DNA of 64,000 nucleotides from UBA2020 sp964551435 (lineage in GTDB: Bacteria; Pseudomonadota; Alphaproteobacteria; Micavibrionales; UBA2020): NCBI GenBank assembly GCA_964551435.1, contig CAZKBS010000002.1, forward strand, positions 204,624-268,623, given 5' to 3'. Both the position numbers and the translations under genes were made by a program. This document shows positions 1 through 7,433 of the stretch, piece after piece; position 1 is the stretch's first letter, and each line of letters begins with the position of its first letter. The notes beneath the pieces are model-generated. The model saw only the letters and a list, made by a program, of their open reading frames with translations. It was not told the DNA's origin and searched no databases.

Positions 1-131
1 GAGCGCTCGCCAACGCGAAAGGCGATGACCTGTCCGGTTTTCACGGAGCCGCCATTGCGGCCCACCGTGCCCCGCGTTTCAGTCGAATGGCGAATGCCGC
101 TGACGGTTCCGCTCAGTGTGGTCAGTCCCAT
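1..131 (-). CDS. Partial hypothetical protein (N-terminal 43 codons)
   Basis: This gene is cut by the left edge of the window, so only its first 43 codons are present. Its ATG at 129-131 is preceded by AAGGGGATGAT, a convincing ribosome binding site, and the reading frame is open to the edge. The peptide starts MGLTTLSGTVSGIRHSTE. There is no signal peptide or membrane segment in the visible part. I do not recognise a family. It is followed on the same strand by a secreted protein 27 bases upstream of its start. Confidence 0.5.
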   Translation of the reverse strand, partial: MGLTTLSGTVSGIRHSTETRGTVGRNGGSVKTGQVIAFRVGER

Positions 132-158
132 ATCATCCCCTTACGGTTTTCATTCCAG

Positions 159-959
159 CTACAGCTTCGGCGCTTGCGCCTGCGCATCCGCCTTGCGCTT
201 GGCTTCGGCCTTAAGGCCGTTCACCCATTGACTGCTGCGTATCTCCGCCGACCAGACCGCCCCGAGGTCGATGAGGGAGGCCTTGGCCGCGCGCACCGGC
301 CCGCTCCAAATGTCATAGCTATAGGTGAGCACCTGCCCGCAGGCGGCGGGATCGCTGGCCAGCGTCAGGCCGAGAGACTGATAGCGCCGTTCATTCTGGA
401 ACGTCGGGACTATCCGGTTGCGGGAGAGTTCGTGCCCGACATAGGGGCGACTGCCCCGGCGGGTGAAGGCGCAGCGCGGTTTGCCTGCTTCTTCCCAAAC
501 AAGCAGGTGCGGCTCGGCAAAGGACGGCTGGCCGTATTTGGCGAGAAGGCTCGCGCGGAATTGCTGCTGCGTCGGCGGGTTTTGCGTGTGCGCGAGATTG
601 GGGCGCTCAATGGCGATGACGCGCGGTTCGGACGGCGGCGTCGCGAAATACACGATGAATAGTTCAAACCCGCCGCCCGCAGGCTGGACCTCCATCCTGT
701 CGAGAAATTCCGGCGTCGAAAGATTCTCCGGCCTGCCTTCTCCGGCAGAATAGTTATAGCGCGAGGTCGTGCGGATAATCCGCATGCTGGCATCGAAGGC
801 CGTCAGCGCCGCGCGGGCTTCCGCTTCGGTCATGCCGATACGCACCCCTGCAATGTCCATTTTGGCCGCAGGCGTGGACGCAGTTTGCGCGAAAGCTGGC
901 GTGAGCGTGACCAAAGCCGCGCCTATGAAAGCGGAACAAAGCGCAGCCCTTCGCTGCAT
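159..959 (-). CDS. Secreted/periplasmic hypothetical protein
   Basis: A 266-residue protein with a clear Sec signal peptide (MQRR, a hydrophobic stretch, then cleavage after AFA at about residue 24). The mature part has no motif I recognise. It carries a short segment GVRIGMTEAEARAAL near residues 39-53, which resembles the small helical repeat seen in outer-membrane assembly lipoproteins of the SmpA/OmlA type, but the similarity is weak. The start is supported by AAGGAGAT about 7 bases upstream. It is probably co-transcribed with the partial gene at 1-131; the lipoprotein gene at 998-1585 lies just upstream on the same strand, so these three may be an envelope operon. Function is unknown. 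Confidence 0.7.
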   Translation of the reverse strand: MQRRAALCSAFIGAALVTLTPAFAQTASTPAAKMDIAGVRIGMTEAEARAALTAFDASMRIIRTTSRYNYSAGEGRPENLSTPEFLDRMEVQPAGGGFELFIVYFATPPSEPRVIAIERPNLAHTQNPPTQQQFRASLLAKYGQPSFAEPHLLVWEEAGKPRCAFTRRGSRPYVGHELSRNRIVPTFQNERRYQSLGLTLASDPAACGQVLTYSYDIWSGPVRAAKASLIDLGAVWSAEIRSSQWVNGLKAEAKRKADAQAQAPKL

Positions 960-997
960 CGGGAATCTCCTTGGAGGATGGATGGAATACGGGCGCG

Positions 998-1585
998 TCA
1001 GCCCGTCACGTCGCTGATATCGTTGGCGCGCCAGTCGGGCGGCATGGTCGATTGAGCGCAGTAGCGGGCGCTGCGCTCCCAGCCGTGCTCGCTCTTGGCG
1101 GTGAAGGCCGTATCCCCCGTGAGGGTATAGATGGAGGTGCTGGTTTCCGGCGCGGCGCTGTCCTGCAAGTCCCCGCAGGCTTCTGTCACACGGTAAGTAT
1201 TCAGCGCCGTTTGCTCGATCTTCTTGAACTCGCAGAAATCCCGCGCGCCGCCGATGCCCTCACGGCGCAGCAGCGTCGTGGTGGCGTTAGAGGCTTGGCC
1301 GCACGGCGTATCGCTCTCGACGTAATAGCCGCGCTTGAGCGGCAGCGCCGCGACGGTGGCCGCTTGCGCCTTGGCCGGAACGGCTTCCGGCGTAGCGGGC
1401 GCGGCGGCTTGGTTTGGGGAGGCGGTATTGGCTTCGGCGGCAGTTATGCCCGCCGTGCCACCGGATACCGCTTCCGCCGCTCCCTCTGTGGCGGCGGCAT
1501 TCTCTGCCGTCGCGGCGTTCTGGCCGCAGGCAGCAAGCCCTGCCGTCAGCAGCAGCGGCACAATGAGGGAACGGGCCTTCTTCAT
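998..1585 (-). CDS. Putative lipoprotein
   Basis: A 195-residue protein starting MKKARSLIVPLLLTAGLAAC, a signal peptide ending in the lipobox LAAC, so the mature N-terminus should be a lipid-modified cysteine at residue 20. After an Ala/Glu/Thr-rich linker (to about residue 80) comes a compact domain with four cysteines (DTPCGQ, DFCEFK, EACGDL, RYCAQS) that could form two disulphides in the periplasm. The frame is open further upstream to 1684, but ATG 1583-1585 has GGAGATG just before it and gives the signal peptide, so I use it. It is probably the first gene of the minus-strand trio. Domain family not recognised. Confidence 0.65.
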   Translation of the reverse strand: MKKARSLIVPLLLTAGLAACGQNAATAENAAATEGAAEAVSGGTAGITAAEANTASPNQAAAPATPEAVPAKAQAATVAALPLKRGYYVESDTPCGQASNATTTLLRREGIGGARDFCEFKKIEQTALNTYRVTEACGDLQDSAAPETSTSIYTLTGDTAFTAKSEHGWERSARYCAQSTMPPDWRANDISDVTG

Positions 1586-1776
1586 GACATCTCCGCGCGT
1601 GAAAATCCTTCCCGCTATGGTTAAGGTGGCGCGGAGGCCCGTTCGTCCCCTAAACAGGGGAGAAATCATGCAACCTTTGAGCAATGCCGATATTCGGCTT
1701 TGTTCATGCGGGGTTATTTGAAGAGCGGATAAGTTTAACTTTTTAGCTGCATAAATACGGGGAGCGTTACGCGGCC

Positions 1777-2919
1777 ATGCTGTCCCAAGAAGTCCTTGAA
1801 CCCCGTCTATCGGGATTGATTGCGCATCTATACGATGCAGCGGTGGACGATAGCCTTTGGGCGGGAACAGCTACACGCATCGCGGAAACGCTCGGCTCGA
1901 CCAGCACCGTTCTTAAATTGCACGGTGACAACGCCCGCGTGAATCTTCTCGAATGCACCGATAACCTCATGGTGTCGGAACGGGAGCAGGCTTGGGCCGA
2001 AGACTGGCACCGCAAGGATTTATGGGTGGAGCGCAGCGTAGCTTACGGCATGCAGCGTATCATCACCGATGAGGATTTGGTGACGCGCGAGGAACAGGCG
2101 CGCAGCGGCTTCTATCAGGAATGGCTCCGGCATCTGGATATTCATCACATGCTCGGGGCGGTATTCCCCGCAGCGGACGGGGCGATTGGCGTGCTTGGCA
2201 TCCATCGTCCCAGAGGGGCCGGAGGCTATAGCTCACGGGAGCGGCGGCAGGCCGCACTGGTGCTGCCGCACTTGCAGCGGGCGCTGCGCCTTGGGCAACG
2301 GTTTGCGGCGGTATCCCAATCCCATGCCGCCGCCTTGCAGGCCCTCGACAGGCTGGATACCGGCGCTCTCATGGTGGATGGCACGGGCCGTGTCATTCAA
2401 GCCAGCAGTATGGCGGAGCGGCTGCTGCGCGAGAATACGGAGATTTCGGTTATTCGCGGGCGGCTGGCGCTACGCCTGCCAGCACTGCACGACAAGCTGC
2501 TGGCACTGGTGCGCGGGGCAATGGATACCGCGCGGGGCAGGATTGCCAATCCCGGCGCAGCGCTTTCCATTCCACGCCCGCACCGCATGCCGCTGGCGCT
2601 TGAGGTTGCGCCTTTGCGTCCGTCGGTTTCCGCCTTTGGCGAACAGCGGCCTTGCGTGCTGGTTTTCATCCGCGACCCCGAAGCGCCGATCGCCGTCGCA
2701 CGTCTGCGCGAGCTATTCGGCCTGACCCGCACGGAAGCAGCGGTTGCCGCTGCCCTCGGGCGCGGAAGCTCGCTTGAGGATATTGCGGCAAACATGGGCA
2801 TCGGCCTTGCGACCGTGCGCAGCCATCTCAAGCGGATTCTCGCCAAGACCGGAACGCATAGGCAGGCGGAAGCCGTGGCTTTGCTGGCGCGAAGCGTTTC
2901 AACAGTTTCCAATCACTGA
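1777..2919 (+). CDS. LuxR-family transcriptional regulator with N-terminal sensor region
   Basis: A 380-residue regulator. The last 70 residues are a LuxR-type helix-turn-helix: LRELFGLTRTEAAVAAAL at about 308-325, then the recognition helix IGLATVRSHLKRILAKTG at about 343-360. The N-terminal 300 residues resemble the PAS/GAF-like sensor part of many alphaproteobacterial stand-alone LuxR proteins; no autoinducer-binding domain or receiver domain is evident, so the ligand is unknown. It is transcribed divergently from the lipoprotein gene with a 190-base gap that includes the inverted repeat AAGTT-T-AACTT at 1731-1741. It may control the neighbouring envelope genes; that is inference from position only. 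Confidence 0.8.
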   Translation: MLSQEVLEPRLSGLIAHLYDAAVDDSLWAGTATRIAETLGSTSTVLKLHGDNARVNLLECTDNLMVSEREQAWAEDWHRKDLWVERSVAYGMQRIITDEDLVTREEQARSGFYQEWLRHLDIHHMLGAVFPAADGAIGVLGIHRPRGAGGYSSRERRQAALVLPHLQRALRLGQRFAAVSQSHAAALQALDRLDTGALMVDGTGRVIQASSMAERLLRENTEISVIRGRLALRLPALHDKLLALVRGAMDTARGRIANPGAALSIPRPHRMPLALEVAPLRPSVSAFGEQRPCVLVFIRDPEAPIAVARLRELFGLTRTEAAVAAALGRGSSLEDIAANMGIGLATVRSHLKRILAKTGTHRQAEAVALLARSVSTVSNH

Positions 2920-3101
2920 CCGTATGGGCGCGTCCGGCGTTGCCGGATTGGGCTTTATGCCTTGCGGCACCGAGCCGCCACGCAGGCGCGTCTCGGCCAT
3001 CCGGTAACAATCCCGCGCGCGGATAAGGCGCGGCCTTCGTCCTTGCTTCTTTCTTTTGGGGGCGTGCCGCCCCTTCACCGTCAAGACCAAGCCCCAAGGG
3101 G

Positions 3102-3159
3102 CGGAAAACGGGGGCCGTGTAGTCGCTGCGCTCCGGCCCGCGCCATCCCCCGTTTTCCG
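3102..3159. repeat. GC-rich inverted repeat upstream of ardC
   Basis: Perfect 13-base arms, CGGAAAACGGGGG at 3102-3114 and its complement at 3147-3159, separated by 32 bases. They lie in the roughly 320-base gene-free stretch (2920-3240) between the luxR-type gene and ardC. A second smaller palindrome (GGGGCG-TG-CCGCCCC type) is at about 3059-3073. The frame of ardC is open through this region, but its composition looks non-coding. GC-rich palindromic blocks of this kind are familiar upstream of ardC-like genes on plasmids and integrative elements; a role as promoter operator or transfer-related site is inference. Confidence 0.5.
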
Positions 3160-3240
3160 GTCTGGACGGCTGAATCCCCGCTCATTGCCGCGTGGCTAGT
3201 CGGTTGCATGCGCAACCCATCAGCCAAGGAAGAAAAGGCA

Positions 3241-4140
3241 ATGAAAAAAGATGTTTATGAGAGAGTAACGGCCCACATCGTGACCGCATTGGAAAACGGC
3301 GTTCGCCCGTGGTTCCAGCCGTGGAGCGCCGAGCATGCCGCAGGGCGCATCACTCGTCCGCTGCGCGCGAATGGTCAGCCCTACCGTGGAATCAATGTCC
3401 TGATGCTGTGGGGCGCAGCCTGCGAGCGCGGCTATAACCCGCCTATCTGGATGACCTACAAACAGGCGCAGGAGCTTGGCGGCAACGTCCGCAAGGGCGA
3501 GAAAGGCAATCTTGTCGTTTACGCCAATACCATCACCAAAACCGAAACCGACGAGAGCGGGCAGGAATCCGAGCGCGATATTCCTTTTATGAAGGGCTAT
3601 ACCGTGTTCAACGTGGAGCAGGTGGAAGGATTGCCCGCGCATTTTTATGCGCTGGCCGAGCGTCCCGCCGATAGCGTGCAGCGCATCGAGCATGCGGAGG
3701 CTTTCTTTGCCGCCACCCGTGCGGATATTCGCCACGGCGGCAGCCGAGCATTTTTCAGCCCCGCACAGGACTTTGTGCAAATGCCGCCCTTTGAAGCCTT
3801 CCGCGAAGCCGAAGCCTATTACGCCACCCTTGCCCATGAAATGACCCACTGGACGAAAGGCGCAAACCGCTTGGAGCGAGACTTTGGCCGCAAGCGGTGG
3901 GGCGATGAAGGCTATGCAATGGAAGAACTTGTCGCAGAGCTTGGCGCGGCGTTCCTTTGCGCCGACCTCAGCCTGTCGCCAGAACCCCGTGATGAGCATG
4001 CCGCCTACATCGGTAACTGGCTCAAGGCGCTGAAAGAGGACAAGCGCGCCATCTTCAGCGCCGCCGCCCATGCGCAGCGCGCCGCCGATTATCTCCACAG
4101 CTTGCAGCCGCAGCCCGCCGCATTGCAGGAAGCCGCTTGA
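3241..4140 (+). CDS. ArdC-family antirestriction protein / zincin-like metallopeptidase
   Basis: A 299-residue protein with the two-part ArdC layout. The N-terminal part (about 1-125; e.g. GVRPWFQPW and PYRGINVLMLW) matches the ssDNA-binding ArdC N domain. The C-terminal part is a zinc metallopeptidase-like domain with HEMTH at residues 199-203 and a downstream glutamate in MEELVAEL (about 228-235) as the likely third ligand. ArdC proteins of plasmids and integrative elements bind single-stranded DNA during entry and some counter host restriction. The start at 3241 follows AAGGAAGAAAAGG; the frame extends upstream to 2962 but that part reads like non-coding sequence. It marks the left end of the window as mobile-element-like, although no relaxase, integrase or transfer gene is in view. 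Confidence 0.85.
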   Translation: MKKDVYERVTAHIVTALENGVRPWFQPWSAEHAAGRITRPLRANGQPYRGINVLMLWGAACERGYNPPIWMTYKQAQELGGNVRKGEKGNLVVYANTITKTETDESGQESERDIPFMKGYTVFNVEQVEGLPAHFYALAERPADSVQRIEHAEAFFAATRADIRHGGSRAFFSPAQDFVQMPPFEAFREAEAYYATLAHEMTHWTKGANRLERDFGRKRWGDEGYAMEELVAELGAAFLCADLSLSPEPRDEHAAYIGNWLKALKEDKRAIFSAAAHAQRAADYLHSLQPQPAALQEAA

Positions 4141-4149
4141 AATGAAAAC

Positions 4150-4206
4150 GCCGGAGGGGAAACCCTCCGGCATCTGGCGGAGCCGCCGTCATTGGTGACG
4201 GCGGCT
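4150..4206 (+). terminator. Tandem hairpins downstream of ardC
   Basis: Two strong stems follow the ardC stop codon. The first has 9-base arms closed by a GAAA tetraloop (4150-4171). The second has perfect 11-base arms (4181-4191 and 4196-4206) with a TTGG loop. Neither has a long T-run, so they could be transcript-stabilising hairpins instead of classical terminators. Confidence 0.55.
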
Positions 4207-4240
4207 ATTCCTTATCCCTCCCAACCCACCCCTGAGCGGA

Positions 4241-4265
4241 CGGCGCGGCCTTTGGGGCCGCGCCG
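4241..4265 (-). terminator. Hairpin downstream of the small cysteine-rich ORF
   Basis: A perfect 10-base GC-only stem (4241-4250 with 4256-4265) and a 5-base loop, lying directly beyond the stop of the minus-strand ORF at 4278-4499. There is no T-run. Together with the hairpins at 4150-4206 it separates the two convergent genes. Confidence 0.45.
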
Positions 4266-4277
4266 GACAGAGGACTT

Positions 4278-4499
4278 TCAGCCCTGATAATCCTCGAAGC
4301 AGCGCTCCCGCTTGCGCGGCACATCCTTATGGCCGCTGCACAGCCAGCAGGAGCAAGGGCGGCAATGCGTAGAGGCATTGCGCCCGACCGCGCGGGGCGA
4401 ATGCGCAGGCGCATCGGAGAGGCCGCGCGACCACAAAGTCATGACGCGGCCCGCTCGCGCCTTCATGCGTTCTTTGTCCTGTCTGCGCCTTGCTCGCAT
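4278..4499 (-). CDS. Small basic cysteine-rich protein
   Basis: A 73-residue ORF, very basic at the N-terminus, with the cysteine cluster CRPCSCWLCSG near residues 47-57 followed by a charged tail ending FEDYQG. The CxxCxCxxC spacing followed by Lys/Arg-rich residues resembles a group of very small bacterial proteins with a CSCWMC-type motif, which may bind metal; I cannot name a function. The start is uncertain: ATG at 4499 or the internal ATG at 4466 (MKARAG) are both possible. It is convergent with ardC. Confidence 0.45.
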   Translation of the reverse strand: MRARRRQDKERMKARAGRVMTLWSRGLSDAPAHSPRAVGRNASTHCRPCSCWLCSGHKDVPRKRERCFEDYQG

Positions 4500-4848
4500 C
4501 GTCCTATCCTGCCGCTTCTAGCCCTCATATGGGCGCTGTGCGCCATAACCGAATTGACCGGGAAATGTCCCACAACAAGGCTCGAATCAACCCGAGACGG
4601 GGCTGCTTTGATGGGCGATATTAGGGAGGGTAGAAGCGGATTTTCCGCGCATGGCTGCGCGACAATTCCGCAAATTTTTCTGCACAGTACCTACACAGGC
4701 AAAAACCGGCGGTTTTTGCTATTGTTTTTCAAATCTTTAGTGGAATCTGAAGATTTGGAGCGGGCGATAAGAAAGTCTTTTTGAAAAAATCCCTTGCTGA
4801 TGGTCAGATGCATCGAGGTCCCCGCGCGTCATCTTTTTGACAGTATAT
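4500..4848. other. Gene-free stretch between accessory end and rpsI
   Basis: About 350 bases with no credible gene. It becomes AT-richer from about 4670. The only structure I see is a perfect 9-base inverted repeat (GCAAAAACC 4699-4707 with GGTTTTTGC 4711-4719). This is where accessory-type content gives way to ribosomal protein genes; I find no tRNA or duplicated attachment sequence here. Confidence 0.5.
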
Positions 4849-4885
4849 AAAAAAACACCCGGCTGTTGAAAGCCGGGTGTTTTTT
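4849..4885 (-). terminator. Rho-independent terminator of rplM-rpsI
   Basis: A perfect 10-base stem, ACACCCGGCT (4855-4864) with AGCCGGGTGT (4871-4880), 6-base loop, flanked by an A-run on the left and a T-run on the right, so it can act in both directions. It lies 19 bases beyond the rpsI stop. Confidence 0.9.
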
Positions 4886-4903
4886 GTAGCGATAAGCGAA
4901 AGA

Positions 4904-5392
4904 TTAACGCTTGACCCACTGCGTGGAGCGGCGTGCTTTGTGCTTACCGTATTTTTTACGTTCGACAACACGGCTGTCGCGCGTCAGGAAGCCCGCTTTT
5001 TTCAGCGGAGCGCGCAGGCCGGGTTCGAAGTTGACGAGCGCGCGGGAGATGCCGTGACGTACAGCACCCGCCTGACCGGAAAGACCGCCGCCTGCAACGA
5101 AGCAAACAACGTCAAACTGGCCAACGCGACCGGAGATTTCAAATGCCTGGCTGATGATGAGGCGCTGGGTGCCGCGCGCGAAGTAATGCGCGATGTCCTT
5201 GCCGTTCACTGTGACTTTGCCGCTGCCGCGGGCAAGCCATACGCGGGCTACTGCGTCTTTGCGGCGACCGGTACCGTAGGAACGGCCTTTGGCATCGAGC
5301 ACGGGCTTGCGTTCAACCGCAGCCGTTTCAACGCCGGTTGCTTTATCGGCAACAGCGTCTTTAAGATCAGAGAGGTTTTTCTTGGTGGTCAT
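4904..5392 (-). CDS. rpsI: Small ribosomal subunit protein uS9
   Basis: This 162-residue protein is ribosomal protein S9 of the 30S subunit, whose C-terminal tail reaches the P-site tRNA. The tail here, KKYGKHKARRSTQWVKR, fits the family signature, and GTGRRKDAVARVWL at about 41-54 is the conserved start of the core. The first 35 or so residues are an extra N-terminal extension typical of alphaproteobacterial S9. It follows rplM by 18 bases and shares its promoter; AAGGT precedes the ATG. Nothing is missing from the fold. Confidence 0.97.
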   Translation of the reverse strand: MTTKKNLSDLKDAVADKATGVETAAVERKPVLDAKGRSYGTGRRKDAVARVWLARGSGKVTVNGKDIAHYFARGTQRLIISQAFEISGRVGQFDVVCFVAGGGLSGQAGAVRHGISRALVNFEPGLRAPLKKAGFLTRDSRVVERKKYGKHKARRSTQWVKR

Positions 5393-5410
5393 GCTTCAAT
5401 ACCTTCGCGA

Positions 5411-5872
5411 TTAGCGTTTGTTCTTCGGGTTCATGGAAGCGACATCAAGCACTTCAGGCTTTTGCGCTTCATGCGTATGCGTCGGACCCGCGAAAATGCG
5501 CAGGTTCGTCATTTGTTGACGCGCCAGCGGGCTGTCTTTCGGCATCATACGGCGAACAGCGTTTTCGATGACGCGGCCCGGGAATTTACCAGCGAGGATT
5601 TCGCCTTTGGTGCGGCCTTTGATACCGCCGGGGAAACCGGTGTGCCAGTAGAACACATCGAATTTCTCTTTTTTACCCGTTATGCGGACTTTTTCCGCGT
5701 TGACGACGATGACGTTATCGCCGCAATCGATGTGGGCGGTGTACATGGGTTTGTGCTTGCCGCGCAGGCGCATTGCAATAATGCTCGCCAGACGACCCAG
5801 CGTGACGCCTTCCGCGTCGATCAGAAGCCATTTCTTTTCAACTTCCGAGGGTTTTGCCGAATAGGTTTTCAT
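5411..5872 (-). CDS. rplM: Large ribosomal subunit protein uL13
   Basis: This 153-residue protein is L13 of the 50S subunit, an early assembly protein. Recognisable blocks are KKWLLIDAEGVTLGRLAS (about 14-31), LRGKHKPMYTAHIDCGD and HTGFPGGIK. I chose ATG 5870-5872 because the protein then starts MKTYSAKPSEVEKKW, as in relatives, and AGGAAACAAGAG lies just upstream; the frame is open 13 codons further but this adds nothing conserved. First gene of the rplM-rpsI operon. Confidence 0.96.
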   Translation of the reverse strand: MKTYSAKPSEVEKKWLLIDAEGVTLGRLASIIAMRLRGKHKPMYTAHIDCGDNVIVVNAEKVRITGKKEKFDVFYWHTGFPGGIKGRTKGEILAGKFPGRVIENAVRRMMPKDSPLARQQMTNLRIFAGPTHTHEAQKPEVLDVASMNPKNKR

Positions 5873-5931
5873 CTCTTGTTTCCTGATGTATGCGGGCATG
5901 GCACGGGCCACGCCTGTTTGCTTTTCGGTGT

Positions 5932-5960
5932 GTTATGGAGCATAGATTCTCCGCCGTCAA
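5932..5960 (-). promoter_or_regulatory. Sigma70-type promoter for rplM-rpsI
   Basis: Reading on the minus strand, TTGACG (5955-5960) is followed after exactly 17 bases by CATAAC (5932-5937). Transcription would begin near 5925, giving a leader of about 50 bases to the rplM ATG. Confidence 0.65.
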
Positions 5961-6225
5961 CAGAAAAACAGAATTTTTTACAAAAACGTTTAAAATCAAA
6001 TATATAAAATACGGTATATAAATACCCCTATTTAAGCTATTGATAAACAATTACATCATAAAATAAGTTCTCCTCCACCTCTATGCCCGCTGGCGCGGAA
6101 AAAATGGCGGATTAATTGCCTTCGTCATATATTTTTTAACGGCTCATGAAAGTTTAACTTTTCTTGGCGAAAATAGGCATAGATAGTAAGCTCTTCAGCC
6201 AAACGTCCCGCCCGCACGAGGTCAG
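5961..6225. other. AT-rich intergenic region before the prepilin-like gene
   Basis: This completes a gap of about 350 bases between rplM and the next gene. It is strongly AT-rich (runs such as AAATATATAAAATAC near 5997-6012), unlike the flanking genes. It contains AAGTTTAACTTTT at 6150-6162, a 13-mer also present at 1731-1743, and probably the promoter of the prepilin-like gene. No ORF in it looks real. Confidence 0.5.
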
Positions 6226-7092
6226 GTGCAAAATCGTATTCATAAAAAACAGCCGCATAAAACACCGCAAGGTGTCCGCGGTTTCACGCTTGTCGAACTG
6301 GCGATCGTCATGACCGTCGTCGGGATTCTTGTCGGTTCCATCATCAAAGGACAGGAGATGATCAAGAACGGTCGCGCCACGGCCACGATTACGCAGATGC
6401 AGGCGTATCAAACCGCCGTGATCAATTTCCGCGATGCGTTTGGCGCCCTGCCCGGTGATATGCGCAACGCGGCAACGCGCATCCCCCACTGCACGAGCAA
6501 CTGCAATCCTTTTACAGCCGATGCGAATAACAGCATTATCGGCGCCCCTGACTGGGGCGACGACTGGGCCGCGCAAGCAGGCTTAACCGTCAACCTGCCC
6601 GCCACATCGGCGCAGGATGAAACTGTTCTTTTCTGGGCGCATCTTACCCTCAGCGATATGATCGGCGGGGTCAACAATGCCGCAATCCGCAGCGGTAGCG
6701 AACGCATCGCCTGGACGCATACCCATCCGGCATCGCCAATTGGTGGCGGGTTTATCGTCGGATTTGTCAACGGACAACCGCTACCGGGCGATCCGCGCAC
6801 CTATGACCCGGCAGACCCCACGCCGCTGGGGCCACGCGGACTTGTTTTTATGATTGTCAACTCACCGCAGGGTGGCGGCGCTGCCCAATACAGCACCGCC
6901 GCAGAACAAGTCATGCCGGTCCACATGGCGCGTATCATTGACAATAAAATCGACGATGGATACCCGCATCTGGGCCGCGTACGCGCTTATGGGCTCAGCA
7001 GCACCTGTTACGGCGGTGATGAAAATGACCCGCACTACGCAGCGCGATCAGGCATGCAGGATTGCGGCATCCTGTTTGAAATGGCGCAATAA
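6226..7092 (+). CDS. Prepilin-type N-terminal methylation domain protein (pseudopilin-like)
   Basis: A 288-residue protein with a class III signal: a short basic leader ending in Gly19, then FTLVELAIVMTVVGILVGS. A prepilin peptidase would cut before Phe20, with Glu24 at the canonical position five, and the hydrophobic helix (20-42) would pack into a pilus or pseudopilus. The rest is a long globular part with cysteine pairs (HCTSNCN near 86-92; TCYGG and DCGIL near the end). It starts at GTG 6226 with GAGGTCAG immediately upstream. It stands alone, without secretion or pilus assembly genes nearby, so it may be a minor pilin assembled by machinery elsewhere. Confidence 0.85.
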   Translation: MQNRIHKKQPHKTPQGVRGFTLVELAIVMTVVGILVGSIIKGQEMIKNGRATATITQMQAYQTAVINFRDAFGALPGDMRNAATRIPHCTSNCNPFTADANNSIIGAPDWGDDWAAQAGLTVNLPATSAQDETVLFWAHLTLSDMIGGVNNAAIRSGSERIAWTHTHPASPIGGGFIVGFVNGQPLPGDPRTYDPADPTPLGPRGLVFMIVNSPQGGGAAQYSTAAEQVMPVHMARIIDNKIDDGYPHLGRVRAYGLSSTCYGGDENDPHYAARSGMQDCGILFEMAQ

Positions 7093-7103
7093 CAATCGCG
7101 ACT

Positions 7104-7433
7104 TCAGGCGGTGGTTTCAGCTTTTATCCACGACAGATAGGATGGCAACCCTGCGGATACAGGCAGGGCCACAATGCACGGCACCTCGTAGGGATGCAGC
7201 GCCACGATGCGCGCGGAGAGCTTTTCAAACAGTGCGGCGCGCGTTTTCAATATCAGCACGATTTCCTGCGCCTGTTCGGTTTTGCCCTGCCATTTATATA
7301 TAGATGTCATCCCCGGCAGGATATTGCCGCAGGCTGCCAGTTTTTCATCGACCGCGATGGTGGTGATTTTCTCGGCAACATCGAAAGACGGCGCCGTTAC
7401 ATAAACGAAAACCACATCATGATTGACCGTCAT
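7104..7433 (-). CDS. cutA: CutA-family divalent ion tolerance protein
   Basis: A 109-residue protein, the usual length for CutA1, a trimeric cytoplasmic protein linked to copper and other divalent ion tolerance but of unsettled biochemical role. Family blocks are present: FVYVTAPS near the start, DEKLAACGNILPG (about 29-41), SIYKWQGK, and the C-terminal HPYEVPCIVALPV (about 80-92) with YLSWI. It overlaps the upstream cyanophycinase gene by 4 bases (ATGA), so the two are translationally coupled. Confidence 0.9.
   Translation of the reverse strand: MTVNHDVVFVYVTAPSFDVAEKITTIAVDEKLAACGNILPGMTSIYKWQGKTEQAQEIVLILKTRAALFEKLSARIVALHPYEVPCIVALPVSAGLPSYLSWIKAETTA

Noticed and set aside
159..1585. Toxin-antitoxin or defence island next to ardC
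   Set aside because: The genes have signal peptides or a lipobox and no nuclease, toxin or helicase motif; envelope proteins are the simpler reading.
2962..3240. Longer N-terminus for the ArdC protein
   Set aside because: The extra 93 residues are Arg/Pro/Ser-rich, contain the inverted repeat, and the ATG at 3241 has a proper binding site and matches the family N-terminus.
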